Shown here piece by piece: positions 1 to 6,892 of a DNA stretch of 11,007 bases. Below the pieces are notes generated by a model that did no database searches, had not been told where the DNA came from, and saw only the letters and a list, made by a program, of their open reading frames with translations. How positions within the stretch are numbered: position 1 is the first letter of the stretch; each line of letters starts with the position of its first letter. A program made the position numbers and the translations under genes. Source of the stretch: Actinomycetes bacterium (GTDB lineage: Bacteria > Actinomycetota > Acidimicrobiia > Spongiisociales > UBA5794); the NCBI GenBank assembly GCA_024640745.1, contig JAHEEL010000063.1, positions 1-11,007 on the forward strand. The letters run 5' to 3'.

Positions 1-1743
1 GGACGACGGGTCGTGCATGAAGGCGTGGTGGTCCCACTCCACCTCAGAGTGTCCGCCCGGCATCGTCAACCGATCGATGCGCACCGGGTCGCGGGGATCA
101 GACACGTCGAAGAGCGACGCTTGCAGGCCGCGCACCCGGCCGTCGAGGTCGGCATCCTGGCCGACCCCGAGGAGCGTGTCAGATTCGATCGGATGCAGAT
201 ACGCGGAGTAGCCGGGGATCTTCAACTCGCCGCGCACCGCGGGGCTCGTTGGGTCGGATAGATCGATGACGTAGAGCGGGTCGACCTGACGGAAGGTGAC
301 GACGTATCCGCGGTCACCGAAGAACCGCACGGAGTAGATGCGTTCGCCGCGGCCGAGTCCGTCCACCCGTCCCACCGTTCGCAGCTTCTCGCCGCGCGTA
401 TCGAGCACGGTCACCATCGACTCCGTGTCCGGTCCGTCCCACCAAGCGGGGGTATCCGTTGATGCGACGCGGAGAAAGCCGTCGTGCTCGGACATCGACC
501 ATTGGCTCATCAGGTAGCCCGCTACCGAGCCCGAACCGCGGTAGTCGGCACCTCGCTCCCAGAGTTCGAACTTGTGGATCATCGTCTTCATGCCGTCGGG
601 TTGGCCCAGCTCGTCGAACACGATCGGGTCGACCCACTGATTGGTGGCGACATACGTCGCTTCTCCCGACGAATACACGATTTCGCCGTCGGCGAAGACG
701 CCGGTGGCATCGGCGATGCTGAGATCGTCGGCGCCGAGGGTCACGAGCGAGAGGGTGGTGAGTCCGGAGAACTCGTCGGGACGGTGAGTCCGATCGCAAG
801 CCAGCAATGTCCCTTCGGCGACGACACGGTCGCGTCCATCGTGGTCGGTGATGATGAAGTACGGCAGCCAGTTGGCGACCTCCGACGTCTCGATGATCGA
901 TCGGTTCTGTTCCTCTGCCGTTCGCTCGGCACGCAGGCCGCCGCCGTCCGGGTAGGTCCAGGAGAACCCGGTCGGGCGCGACGATACGATGAGCCGCACT
1001 GCGCCATTCACGGTCCGGGACGACACGTAGCGGCCGTCGATACGAAGCGTCCGGCTCAGCTCGGGGTCGTCCAAGTCGGAGATGTCGATCTCGGCAACCG
1101 TCATCACGGCGGTCGGTGGCGCCATGATTCCTCCCTCGAATTCGATCTCGGTCTCGAGGAGCGGCACCGGCTCGAATCCGCCGTTTGCGATGGCGATGAC
1201 GCGATCTCCATCGAGGAATAGATCCTGGGTCCAGAACGCGAGATCGATCGATCCGCGCAGCTCGAGGCGATCATCGTCGACGGAGAGAAGGAATACCGTG
1301 GTGCCGTTGACCGCCACGATCCGTTCGCCGTCCGTCTTGACGAGGTCGGGTTCGTCGACGCCGACCTCCTGCAGGTTCGTGCCGATGATGCCGGCCGCGT
1401 CCGATGCTCCGGACGCCGGCACAGTCGTGGTCATCTCCTCGGCAGCGCGGGCGTCGCCTTCGATCCCCATCGCGAACACGTCGTCGTAGATGGGGTAGGC
1501 GCCGTACCCGTCGAGGCCGTAGGGTCCGACGCGCTCGAGGGCGTGGCCAATCGTCCACGTGAGCAGGTCGTCGCACGCGTCGAACGGCATCAAGGCGCGC
1601 TCGGCGGGCGGCTGGGCCCTCGCGACGGTGGTGCTCGTGGAGACGGGCTTCGTATCGATGGCGGACATTGCTGCGCGCGTCGGAACGGCGCACGCGGACA
1701 ATGCGAGCGCTGCCAGCGCAGTGGTGGTCACGATTCGCTTCAC
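1..1743 (-). CDS. Secreted beta-propeller domain lipoprotein (C-terminus cut by window edge)
   Basis: A minus-strand frame is open from a GTG at 1743 to the left edge, giving 581 codons with no stop. The N-terminus has basic residues (K2, R3), a hydrophobic stretch and a lipobox LSAC with Cys18, so export and lipid anchoring on the outer face of the membrane are likely. A low-complexity Thr/Ala/Pro linker follows. Residues 122-139 read TNLQEVGVDEPDLVKTDG, the hallmark of the beta-propeller family Beta_propel (Pfam PF09826). Other typical family blocks are QWSMSEHDGFLRVAST (414-429), IYSVRFFGDRGYVVTF (469-484) and WDHHAF (570-575). The GTG is chosen because GAGGAGG lies 5 bases upstream and the signal peptide begins right there. 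Family members are usually somewhat longer, so a modest C-terminal part should lie outside the window. Molecular function is unknown for the family; repeated blades suggest a binding or scaffold role at the cell surface. It diverges from the ROK kinase across 79 bp. Confidence 0.92.
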   Translation of the reverse strand, partial: MKRIVTTTALAALALSACAVPTRAAMSAIDTKPVSTSTTVARAQPPAERALMPFDACDDLLTWTIGHALERVGPYGLDGYGAYPIYDDVFAMGIEGDARAAEEMTTTVPASGASDAAGIIGTNLQEVGVDEPDLVKTDGERIVAVNGTTVFLLSVDDDRLELRGSIDLAFWTQDLFLDGDRVIAIANGGFEPVPLLETEIEFEGGIMAPPTAVMTVAEIDISDLDDPELSRTLRIDGRYVSSRTVNGAVRLIVSSRPTGFSWTYPDGGGLRAERTAEEQNRSIIETSEVANWLPYFIITDHDGRDRVVAEGTLLACDRTHRPDEFSGLTTLSLVTLGADDLSIADATGVFADGEIVYSSGEATYVATNQWVDPIVFDELGQPDGMKTMIHKFELWERGADYRGSGSVAGYLMSQWSMSEHDGFLRVASTDTPAWWDGPDTESMVTVLDTRGEKLRTVGRVDGLGRGERIYSVRFFGDRGYVVTFRQVDPLYVIDLSDPTSPAVRGELKIPGYSAYLHPIESDTLLGVGQDADLDGRVRGLQASLFDVSDPRDPVRIDRLTMPGGHSEVEWDHHAFMHDPSS

Positions 1744-1748
1744 CTGAG

Positions 1749-1755
1749 CCTCCTC
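1749..1755 (-). promoter_or_regulatory. Ribosome binding site of the beta-propeller gene
   Basis: Read on the minus strand this is GAGGAGG, five bases before the GTG at 1743. It fixes the start, since that GTG is followed directly by the lipoprotein signal peptide. No other start codon in this frame combines a good Shine-Dalgarno match with a signal sequence. Confidence 0.8.
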
Positions 1756-1808
1756 GCTCGATCATCGCTCGGACGCTTCCGGACCCGCGCGAGGTTCCCG
1801 GTGCCTGA

Positions 1809-1814
1809 TAACCT
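1809..1814 (+). promoter_or_regulatory. Candidate -10 box (TAACCT) for a nearly leaderless ROK kinase mRNA
   Basis: TAACCT fits the bacterial -10 pattern TAnnnT and ends eight bases before the ATG at 1823. Transcription would start about 0-3 bases before the ATG. There is no Shine-Dalgarno-like purine run upstream of this ATG, which agrees with leaderless translation, common in actinobacteria. I see no convincing -35 box. This is inference from spacing only. Confidence 0.4.
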
Positions 1815-1822
1815 GCGCGACC

Positions 1823-2737
1823 ATGAGCACCATCGGGATCGACATTGGCGGCTCGAAAGCGCTCTCCGTCCGGCTTGCAGACGGGGAAGTCGTCGAAGAG
1901 CGGCACACAGCGGCTCCCGGCGAGCCGCCCCTCGATACGGCCCTGGCGGCAATCCGCGACGTCTGGTCCGACGACGTCGAAGCCGTGGGCGTCGGCATCG
2001 CCGGTCTCGTCCGATGGCCGGAGGGTGTCTTCGCGTGGGGCCCGCATGTCGACAGCACCGACCTCCCGCTTCGTGACTTGCTCCACCGCGAGCTCGCGAT
2101 TCCGGTGGTGGTCGACAACGACGCGAACGTCGCCGCCTACGGCGAGCGCGTCTCGGGAGCGGCGCGGGGATACGATGATTTTCTACTCGTCACGCTCGGG
2201 ACCGGAATCGGTGGAGCGATCGTGATCGATGGAGAGGTCTACCGCGGAGAGTCGTTCGCCGGTGAGTGGGGCCACATCAAGCACAACCCAACCGGCCGTC
2301 TCTGTGACTGCGGCAAGCGGGGTTGCTGGGAGACTGTCGCTTCCGGTCCGGCCCTGGTCCGGCTCGCCCGTGAGGTGATCAGTCTCAACCCCGAGGGTTC
2401 GTTCGCCCACCGCTTCGGTGCCGGGCCCATCAGTGGGGAGGATGTCACCGCAGCTGCCGATGCCGGCGACGAGGTCGCGCGCGGCCTGGTCGCGGAAGTC
2501 GGTGCCGAGCTCGGTCGCGGCATCGCAAACCTGATCGCGATCTTCGATCCCGATCTCGTGGTGGTCGGTGGCGGCCTGGGATCCGTCGGCGAGTCGCTCC
2601 TCGGCCCGGCCCGCCGGTTTGCCGCCGATGCGCTTCACGGCGGAAACCACCGCTTGTCGCCGCCGATCCTGGTGGCGGGATCGGGAGCTCGCGCCGGCGC
2701 CGTTGGTGCGGCTTACCTCGCTGCGTCGATACGCTGA
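1823..2737 (+). CDS. ROK-family sugar kinase (probable glucokinase)
   Basis: A 304-residue cytoplasmic kinase of normal length for the ROK (repressor, ORF, kinase) family, expected to phosphorylate a hexose with ATP. The N-terminal phosphate-binding motif DIGGSK is at 7-12. VVDNDANVAAYGE (96-108) contains the catalytic Asp100. LGTGIGG (125-131) is the second phosphate loop. GEWGH (147-151) and the cysteines C161, C163 and C168 give H-x9-C-x-C-x4-C, the ROK zinc site. VVVGGGLG near the C-terminus is the adenosine motif. No N-terminal helix-turn-helix is present, so it is an enzyme rather than an Mlc/NagC-type repressor. The substrate is most likely glucose, but N-acetylglucosamine, mannose or fructose cannot be excluded from sequence. 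It is the first gene of a two-gene unit with the DUF1232 gene and lies in the same neighbourhood as a glucan phosphorylase, which fits carbohydrate use. Confidence 0.93.
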   Translation: MSTIGIDIGGSKALSVRLADGEVVEERHTAAPGEPPLDTALAAIRDVWSDDVEAVGVGIAGLVRWPEGVFAWGPHVDSTDLPLRDLLHRELAIPVVVDNDANVAAYGERVSGAARGYDDFLLVTLGTGIGGAIVIDGEVYRGESFAGEWGHIKHNPTGRLCDCGKRGCWETVASGPALVRLAREVISLNPEGSFAHRFGAGPISGEDVTAAADAGDEVARGLVAEVGAELGRGIANLIAIFDPDLVVVGGGLGSVGESLLGPARRFAADALHGGNHRLSPPILVAGSGARAGAVGAAYLAASIR

Positions 2738-3135
2738 TGCATATGTCGCGACTCGATGAAACACCGGTAGAGAAACGCCAGGCGAAGGAGATCGCCCTCG
2801 AAGCGGTGATGCTGATTCCGAACGTGGTGAAGCTGCTGGGCCGCATCATCCGCGATCCGCGGGTTTCGGTCCGACGGAAGAGCTTCGCGGTCGCCGCACT
2901 GATCTATGTGATCTCGCCGATCGATCTGATCCCCGACTTCGTCGGCGGATTCGGCCAGTTGGATGATCTCGTCATCGTGGCCGTTGCGCTCAATCATCTG
3001 ATTGCCGGCACGGGACGCGAGGTCATCGAACAGCATTGGGACGGCTCCGCCGACTCGCTCGACCTCGTGCTCGCGGCAACCGAATGGGGCACTGAGATCA
3101 TCCCAGGTCCGTTGCGAAGGCTGCTGCCGAGCTAG
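2737..3135 (+). CDS. DUF1232 (YkvA-like) small membrane-associated protein
   Basis: A 132-residue protein with the DUF1232 signature: SPIDLIPDF (60-68) followed by LDD (75-77) inside a hydrophobic stretch from about residue 49 to 91. The N-terminal 48 residues are charged and probably helical. The family is widespread and of unknown function; the hydrophobic core suggests membrane association, probably by one or two short helices. The ATG at 2737 overlaps the kinase stop codon as TGATG, and no Shine-Dalgarno is visible, so translation is probably coupled to the kinase. A second in-frame ATG at 2743 (residue 3) could serve instead and would change little. The tight coupling implies co-expression with the kinase but does not reveal a shared function. 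Confidence 0.88.
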   Translation: MHMSRLDETPVEKRQAKEIALEAVMLIPNVVKLLGRIIRDPRVSVRRKSFAVAALIYVISPIDLIPDFVGGFGQLDDLVIVAVALNHLIAGTGREVIEQHWDGSADSLDLVLAATEWGTEIIPGPLRRLLPS

Positions 3136-3250
3136 CGCTCGTCCGGCATGCCGCTTCCGGCACGCGGCGATATCGACACCCCGATCGGTCGTGGGCTCCG
3201 CACGCGTCGTCTGCTCGGGGCCGATCCGCCCCAATCGACGTCGTAGCGCC

Positions 3251-3256
3251 TACGCT
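3251..3256 (+). promoter_or_regulatory. Candidate -10 box (TACGCT) for a leaderless aminotransferase mRNA
   Basis: TACGCT fits TAnnnT and its last T lies seven positions before the A of the ATG at 3263, which is the textbook distance from -10 box to +1. Transcription would therefore begin at the start codon itself. No Shine-Dalgarno is present in the preceding 20 bases. A good -35 box is not apparent. The same geometry is seen upstream of the ROK kinase. Confidence 0.45.
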
Positions 3257-3262
3257 CCGAGC

Positions 3263-4435
3263 ATGGACTTCCGACGCATCGACAATCTTCCCCCGTACGT
3301 CTTCGCTGAGGTGACGCGCAAGGCGCTGGAGGCCCGACGCGCCGGCATCGACATCATCGATCTCGGCTTCGGCAATCCGGACATCCCGTCACCGCCGGCG
3401 GTCGTCGACAAGCTCGTCGAAGCTGCCCGCAGCGGGAAGAACCATCGGTATTCAGCGTCGCGAGGCCTGCCGAATCTTCGCAAGGCGGTGGCCGATCGCT
3501 ACCGGCGCCAATATGGCGTCGACCTCGACCCGGAGACGGAGGTGATCAACACGATCGGTGCCAAGGAGGGGCTCTCACACCTGATGTGGGCACTGGTCCA
3601 GCCCGGTGACGTTGCCCTCGTTCCCGAGCCGAGCTATCCGATCCACATCTACGCAGCCGTTCTCTCGGGCGCTGAAGTGCAGCGGGTGCACTTGTCGACC
3701 GGCATCGACTTCTTCGAGCGACTTGCCGAGGCGTACCACAACTCGTGGCCGAGGCCACGTGTGATCGTGACGTCATTCCCGCACAATCCCACGACGGCGA
3801 CCGTCGACATCGACTTCTTTGAGCGGCTCGTCGGGTTCGCGCAGGAGAACGACACGATGCTCGTCCACGACTTCGCGTACGCGGATATCGCGTACGACGG
3901 CTATGTGCCCCCCAGCCTGCTGCAGGTTCCGGGAGCGAAGGACGTGGGCGTCGAGCTGTACACCTTGTCGAAGAGCCATTCAATGGCTGGCTGGCGGGTC
4001 GGATTCGCCGTCGGCAATGCAGAGATGGTCGGCGCGCTGGGCAAGCTGAAGTCGTACCTCGACTACGGCACGTTCCAACCGATTCAGATCGCCTCGATCA
4101 TCGCGTTGAACGAGTGCGACGACTACGTCTCCGGCGTCCTCGACGTCTACGAGCGTCGGCGCGATGTCCTGGTAGACGGTCTCAATCGGATCGGCTGGCA
4201 TGTCGAAAAGCCCAAGAGCACCATGTTCGTGTGGGCTCCGATCCCCGAGCCTTACCGGCACATGGACTCGCTCACGTTTGCGCTCCACCTCCTCGACCGG
4301 GGACAAGTCGCCGTGAGCCCGGGAATCGGTTTTGGTCCATCCGGAGACGGCCACATTCGATTTGCGCTCGTGGAGAACGACCAGCGCACGGCGCAAGCGG
4401 TGCGCGGTATCCGAAAGGCACTCGAGCTCAGCTGA
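3263..4435 (+). CDS. alaC: AlaC-like class I/II PLP aminotransferase (glutamate-pyruvate type)
   Basis: A 390-residue fold-type I PLP enzyme. It closely resembles E. coli AlaC as I recall that sequence, including the opening IDNLPPYVF, HRYSASRGLPNLRKA, IGAKEGLSHLM and PSYPIHIY. Key residues are visible: N175 in FPHNPT, D203 and Y206 in VHDFAYAD (PLP ring contacts), K237 in TLSKSHSMAGWR (Schiff base) and R366 in HIRFALVEN (substrate carboxylate). AlaC makes alanine from pyruvate and glutamate, so that is the probable reaction. The related LL-diaminopimelate aminotransferases are an alternative that annotation pipelines may choose. The ATG at 3263 is preferred over in-frame starts up to 3002 because homologues begin at this point and the upstream extension overlaps the DUF1232 gene. 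It has its own promoter candidate and ends inside the end of glgP, convergently. Confidence 0.9.
   Translation: MDFRRIDNLPPYVFAEVTRKALEARRAGIDIIDLGFGNPDIPSPPAVVDKLVEAARSGKNHRYSASRGLPNLRKAVADRYRRQYGVDLDPETEVINTIGAKEGLSHLMWALVQPGDVALVPEPSYPIHIYAAVLSGAEVQRVHLSTGIDFFERLAEAYHNSWPRPRVIVTSFPHNPTTATVDIDFFERLVGFAQENDTMLVHDFAYADIAYDGYVPPSLLQVPGAKDVGVELYTLSKSHSMAGWRVGFAVGNAEMVGALGKLKSYLDYGTFQPIQIASIIALNECDDYVSGVLDVYERRRDVLVDGLNRIGWHVEKPKSTMFVWAPIPEPYRHMDSLTFALHLLDRGQVAVSPGIGFGPSGDGHIRFALVENDQRTAQAVRGIRKALELS
4428..4435. other. Palindromic shared stop site of two convergent genes (TCAGCTGA)
   Basis: The eight-base overlap between the aminotransferase and glgP is the perfect palindrome TCAGCTGA. Read forward it ends with the aminotransferase TGA (4433-4435); read in reverse it ends with the glgP TGA (4428-4430). 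There is no room for a conventional terminator between the genes, so transcripts from both sides must run into the opposing gene or end within coding sequence. Confidence 0.95.
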
Positions 4436-6560
4436 TGCTCCGACCGCCGAGCGGTATGTAGGCCTTTTCTGTGTAGTCCATGAGCATGCGATGCGTGGTG
4501 AACTGCGAAAGACCGGTGATCATCGACGACTTCATCTTCTCGATCCACGCCCGGGGAAGACCGCCGGCGTCGCGGTCGTAGTACGTCGGCACGACATCGG
4601 ACTCGAGGAGGTGATAGAGGACCTCTGCGTCGGCCTGATCCGACTCCGAATGCTCGCCGAACCCCCATCCGTTCGTCCCGTCGAATCCTTCTGCCCACCA
4701 GCCATCGAGGACGCTCAGGTTCAATGCCCCGTTCGCGGCGGCCTTCATTCCCGACGTGCCGCTCGCCTCTCGCGGGGGGATCGGTGTGTTCAGCCAGACG
4801 TCGGCCCCGGTGACGAGCGTGCGAGCGAGCCGCAAGTTGTAGTCCTCGACGAAGAACAGATGGCCCTCGAAGGCGGCACTTTGGGAGAGCTCGAAGACGT
4901 GTTTGATCAACGCCTGACCCTCGCGATCGGCCGGATGGGCCTTGCCCGCGAAGATGAGTTGGGCCGGCCGATCGCGATTCTTGAGGATGGCTTCGAGCCG
5001 TCCCGGGTCGGTGAAGATCATTCCGGCCCGCTTGTAGCTCGTGAACCGCCGGGCGAACGCGATCGTCAACCGGTCCGCCGGAAGCTGATCGTCGAGCCAG
5101 CGGAGGCGCTGGCTGCCCTGGCCGTGACGCGCATATTCTTCGCGGAGCCGGATCCGGAGCCGGCGGGTCATGAGCTCACGTTGGCCGGCGTGGGCTCTCC
5201 AGACGCGGCCGTCGTCGATTTCACGAATCTGCTCCCAGATCTCCGGATCGTGAATCCGGTCGGGCCAGTCGAGGCCGACGTTCTCGTTGAGCAGTCGGCG
5301 CATCCCGTGCCCGAGCCAGGTTTGTGGGTGGATGCCGTTGGTGACGGCGAAGGCCGGCCCGCCGATCAGCTCGCCCCAGTCCTTGGTGACGACATCAGCG
5401 TGCCGGAGTGACACGCCGTTGGTGCGGTCGGAGAGGCGGATTGCGAGCGCCCCCATGTCGAACCTGGCGTCGTCCGAGCCACTACGCGCGAGTTCCCGCT
5501 GGAGGTCGGCGTCGACACCGCTGATCGTGTCGATCAACGCGGCCGACGCCAGCGACTGGTCGAATGTCTCGTTTCCGGCGGGCACGGGGGTGTGAAGCGT
5601 GAAGAGCGTGCGGTCGGCCACAGCGCGTCGCGCTGCATCGACGTCGGCGCCGGCGCCGATCTCCCACGAGAGTCGCTCGAAGAGGCTCAGCGCTGCGTGA
5701 CCCTCGTTGACATGCCATACCGCCGGGTCGATTCCGAGTGCCCGCAAGACGCGAGCTCCACCGATTCCAAGCACGGCTTCCTGGGCGAATCGTGCTTCTC
5801 TCCCCCGAACGTAGAGGATGTGGGTGATCGGGCGATCGGCGGGGTCGTTCTCCGGTAGATCGGTATCGAGGAGGATCAGCGGGACGCGGCCGACGTTGAC
5901 GCGCCACGCTCCGACCGCAACCTCGCGGCCGTTCAAGCGCAGGGAGACGCGCAGCGGATGGCCGCTATGTGGATCGAGGACCTCGAGCATCGGCCGGCGT
6001 CGCAGCTCGAGGCGTTGATAGGTGTGCTGCTGCCAGCCATCGGGATCGACGGCCTGGCGGAAGAAGCCGCGCCGGTAGAGGAGACCGACGGCGACCATCG
6101 GGATGCCGAGGTCTGAAGCCGACTTGACGTGGTCCCCCGCCAGCACGCCGAGGCCGCCCGAGTAGAACGGGAGCTTCTCGTTGATGCCGAACTCGGCGCA
6201 GAGGTAGGCGACCGGGCCGTCGAGCGCGACACGGTGATGGGTGTCGAACCACGTCTCATCGTTGTCGAGGTAGTGGTCGAACCGCTCGACAGCCTCGACA
6301 TAGAGCTCGGTGTAGCTTCCGCTGAAAGTCAGCGCCTCCCACGTGGATGGTTCCACGTACTGAAGAAGCGGGATCGGGTTCCTCGTCGTGGCCCACACCT
6401 GCGGATCGATCCTCCCCCAGAGCTCTCGTCCCAGCGGATCCCACGACCACCACAAGTTGTAGGCGAGGTCGTAGAGCCGGTCGAATTGGCTGGGAATGGC
6501 GAGGGAGGCCTTCGGTCCGGTCGGAATGGACGCGCTGAGTTTCGTTCGTCGGTCGATCAT
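4428..6560 (-). CDS. glgP: Alpha-glucan phosphorylase (GlgP type, DUF3417 N-terminus)
   Basis: A 710-residue PLP-dependent phosphorylase that releases glucose-1-phosphate from the non-reducing ends of glycogen or maltodextrin in the cytoplasm. The N-terminal DUF3417 region includes LAYNLWWSWDP (32-42). EFGINEKLPFYSGGLGVLAGD follows. HVNEGHAA and HTPVPAGNETF (H323) come next. ARRFTSYKR (503-511) carries the phosphate-site Arg505 and Lys510. SGTSGMKAAANGALNLSV contains the PLP lysine K606. It belongs to the short alpha-glucan phosphorylase branch (TIGR02094), not the roughly 800-residue animal/E. coli branch. The set of motifs is complete, so it should be active. GAGGAG (plus 6569-6574) sits eight bases before the ATG. 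The stop overlaps the aminotransferase stop. It is divergent from fabD across the repeat-bearing intergenic region. Confidence 0.95.
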   Translation of the reverse strand: MIDRRTKLSASIPTGPKASLAIPSQFDRLYDLAYNLWWSWDPLGRELWGRIDPQVWATTRNPIPLLQYVEPSTWEALTFSGSYTELYVEAVERFDHYLDNDETWFDTHHRVALDGPVAYLCAEFGINEKLPFYSGGLGVLAGDHVKSASDLGIPMVAVGLLYRRGFFRQAVDPDGWQQHTYQRLELRRRPMLEVLDPHSGHPLRVSLRLNGREVAVGAWRVNVGRVPLILLDTDLPENDPADRPITHILYVRGREARFAQEAVLGIGGARVLRALGIDPAVWHVNEGHAALSLFERLSWEIGAGADVDAARRAVADRTLFTLHTPVPAGNETFDQSLASAALIDTISGVDADLQRELARSGSDDARFDMGALAIRLSDRTNGVSLRHADVVTKDWGELIGGPAFAVTNGIHPQTWLGHGMRRLLNENVGLDWPDRIHDPEIWEQIREIDDGRVWRAHAGQRELMTRRLRIRLREEYARHGQGSQRLRWLDDQLPADRLTIAFARRFTSYKRAGMIFTDPGRLEAILKNRDRPAQLIFAGKAHPADREGQALIKHVFELSQSAAFEGHLFFVEDYNLRLARTLVTGADVWLNTPIPPREASGTSGMKAAANGALNLSVLDGWWAEGFDGTNGWGFGEHSESDQADAEVLYHLLESDVVPTYYDRDAGGLPRAWIEKMKSSMITGLSQFTTHRMLMDYTEKAYIPLGGRSIS

Positions 6561-6623
6561 GATTGGTACTCCTCGTGAGGCCGGGTGAGGCTAGTGCTGT
6601 TCTCACCAACCTTTGCGTAGTTC

Positions 6624-6785
6624 TGCGGCGTGCCGCGTGGGGCATGCTGGTTGTTGGTTGGTGTGGGTCGGTCGGTGGTTTCGGTGGGAGGCTGCGGCGT
6701 GCCGCGTGGGGCATGCTGGTTGTTGGTTGGTGTGGGTCGGTTGGCAGTTTCCGAAGGAAACTGCAACGTGCCGCGTGCGGCACGC
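6624..6785. repeat. 69-bp tandem repeat, two full copies and a partial third
   Basis: Copy 1 is 6624-6692, copy 2 is 6693-6761 and a partial copy 3 is 6762-6785. The first 49 bases of copies 1 and 2 are identical; the last 20 differ at eight places, so 61 of 69 match. Copy 3 matches the first 24 bases at 20 positions. Each copy begins with a G/C-rich inverted element around GTGCCGCGTG, followed by a G/T-rich run built on GGTTG/GGTG. In copy 3 the element is a perfect 8-bp inverted repeat (CGTGCCGC, 2-base loop, GCGGCACG, 6767-6784). Origin and role are unknown; a regulatory array or a fragment of a dispersed repeat are both possible. Confidence 0.92.
6744..6764. repeat. Perfect 9-bp inverted repeat (hairpin) at the copy 2/copy 3 junction
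   Basis: Arms GCAGTTTCC and GGAAACTGC flank the loop GAA. The corresponding tail of copy 1 cannot form this stem. No T-run follows on either strand, so an ordinary intrinsic terminator is unlikely. It could be a protein-binding dyad or an RNA hairpin in a long glgP leader. Confidence 0.75.
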
Positions 6786-6838
6786 ATCAAGCCCCGAATG
6801 ACGGTGGACGCGGCACTAGCGTTGGATGCTCTCTTGAA

Positions 6839-6860
6839 ACCCCGTTGCAGCGCGCGGGGT
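6839..6860. promoter_or_regulatory. Inverted repeat upstream of fabD, possible operator
   Basis: ACCCCG (6839-6844) and CGGGGT (6855-6860) form a 6-bp dyad with a 10-base spacer, about 35 bases before the fabD ATG. A TTGAAA that could act as a -35 box ends at 6839, and an AT-richer GATATGT lies at 6862-6868, though the spacing between them is too long for a standard promoter. It is the best candidate site for control of the fab operon, but the dyad is short and may be chance. Confidence 0.3.
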
Positions 6861-6892
6861 CGATATGTCGATTCCGAACGGAGCAGGTTGAG

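Larger units (their letters stand above)
6561..6892. other. Divergent intergenic region between glgP and fabD
   Basis: These 332 bases lie between the divergent starts of glgP and fabD. They hold the glgP ribosome site (6569-6574), a possible minus-strand -10 box TAGCCT (6588-6593), a 69-bp tandem repeat (6624-6785), and on the right a dyad and weak promoter-like elements before fabD. Frames are open across the repeat on both strands, but a 69-bp unit (three times 23) keeps frames open automatically, and the translations resemble no protein family I know. I call no gene here. Confidence 0.8.

Noticed and set aside
3149..3162. Small hairpin TGCCG-CTTC-CGGCA after the DUF1232 gene as a terminator
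   Set aside because: The stem is only five base pairs and no T-run follows, so I do not call a terminator.
3002..3262. Longer aminotransferase start inside the DUF1232 gene
   Set aside because: The extra 87 residues are read out of frame through the DUF1232 gene and have no counterpart in AlaC proteins.
4332..5411. Long plus-strand open frame antisense to glgP
   Set aside because: It is a shadow of a GC-rich gene: glgP has all its catalytic motifs, and the antisense product shows no family features.
6624..6785. CRISPR array
   Set aside because: Repeats are directly abutting 69-bp units with no unique spacers, only two and a third copies exist, and no cas gene is nearby.
6256..6790. Minus-strand proline/histidine-rich repeat peptides with a 23-residue period
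   Set aside because: They follow from the 69-bp DNA repeat. Two different minus frames are open, one overlaps glgP extensively, and neither resembles a known protein.
6563..6892. In-frame extension of FabD leftward through the tandem repeat (110 extra residues)
   Set aside because: FabD homologues begin at the 6893 ATG, a Shine-Dalgarno precedes that ATG, and the extension is only the translated repeat plus low-complexity sequence. A repeat period divisible by three keeps several frames open on both strands.
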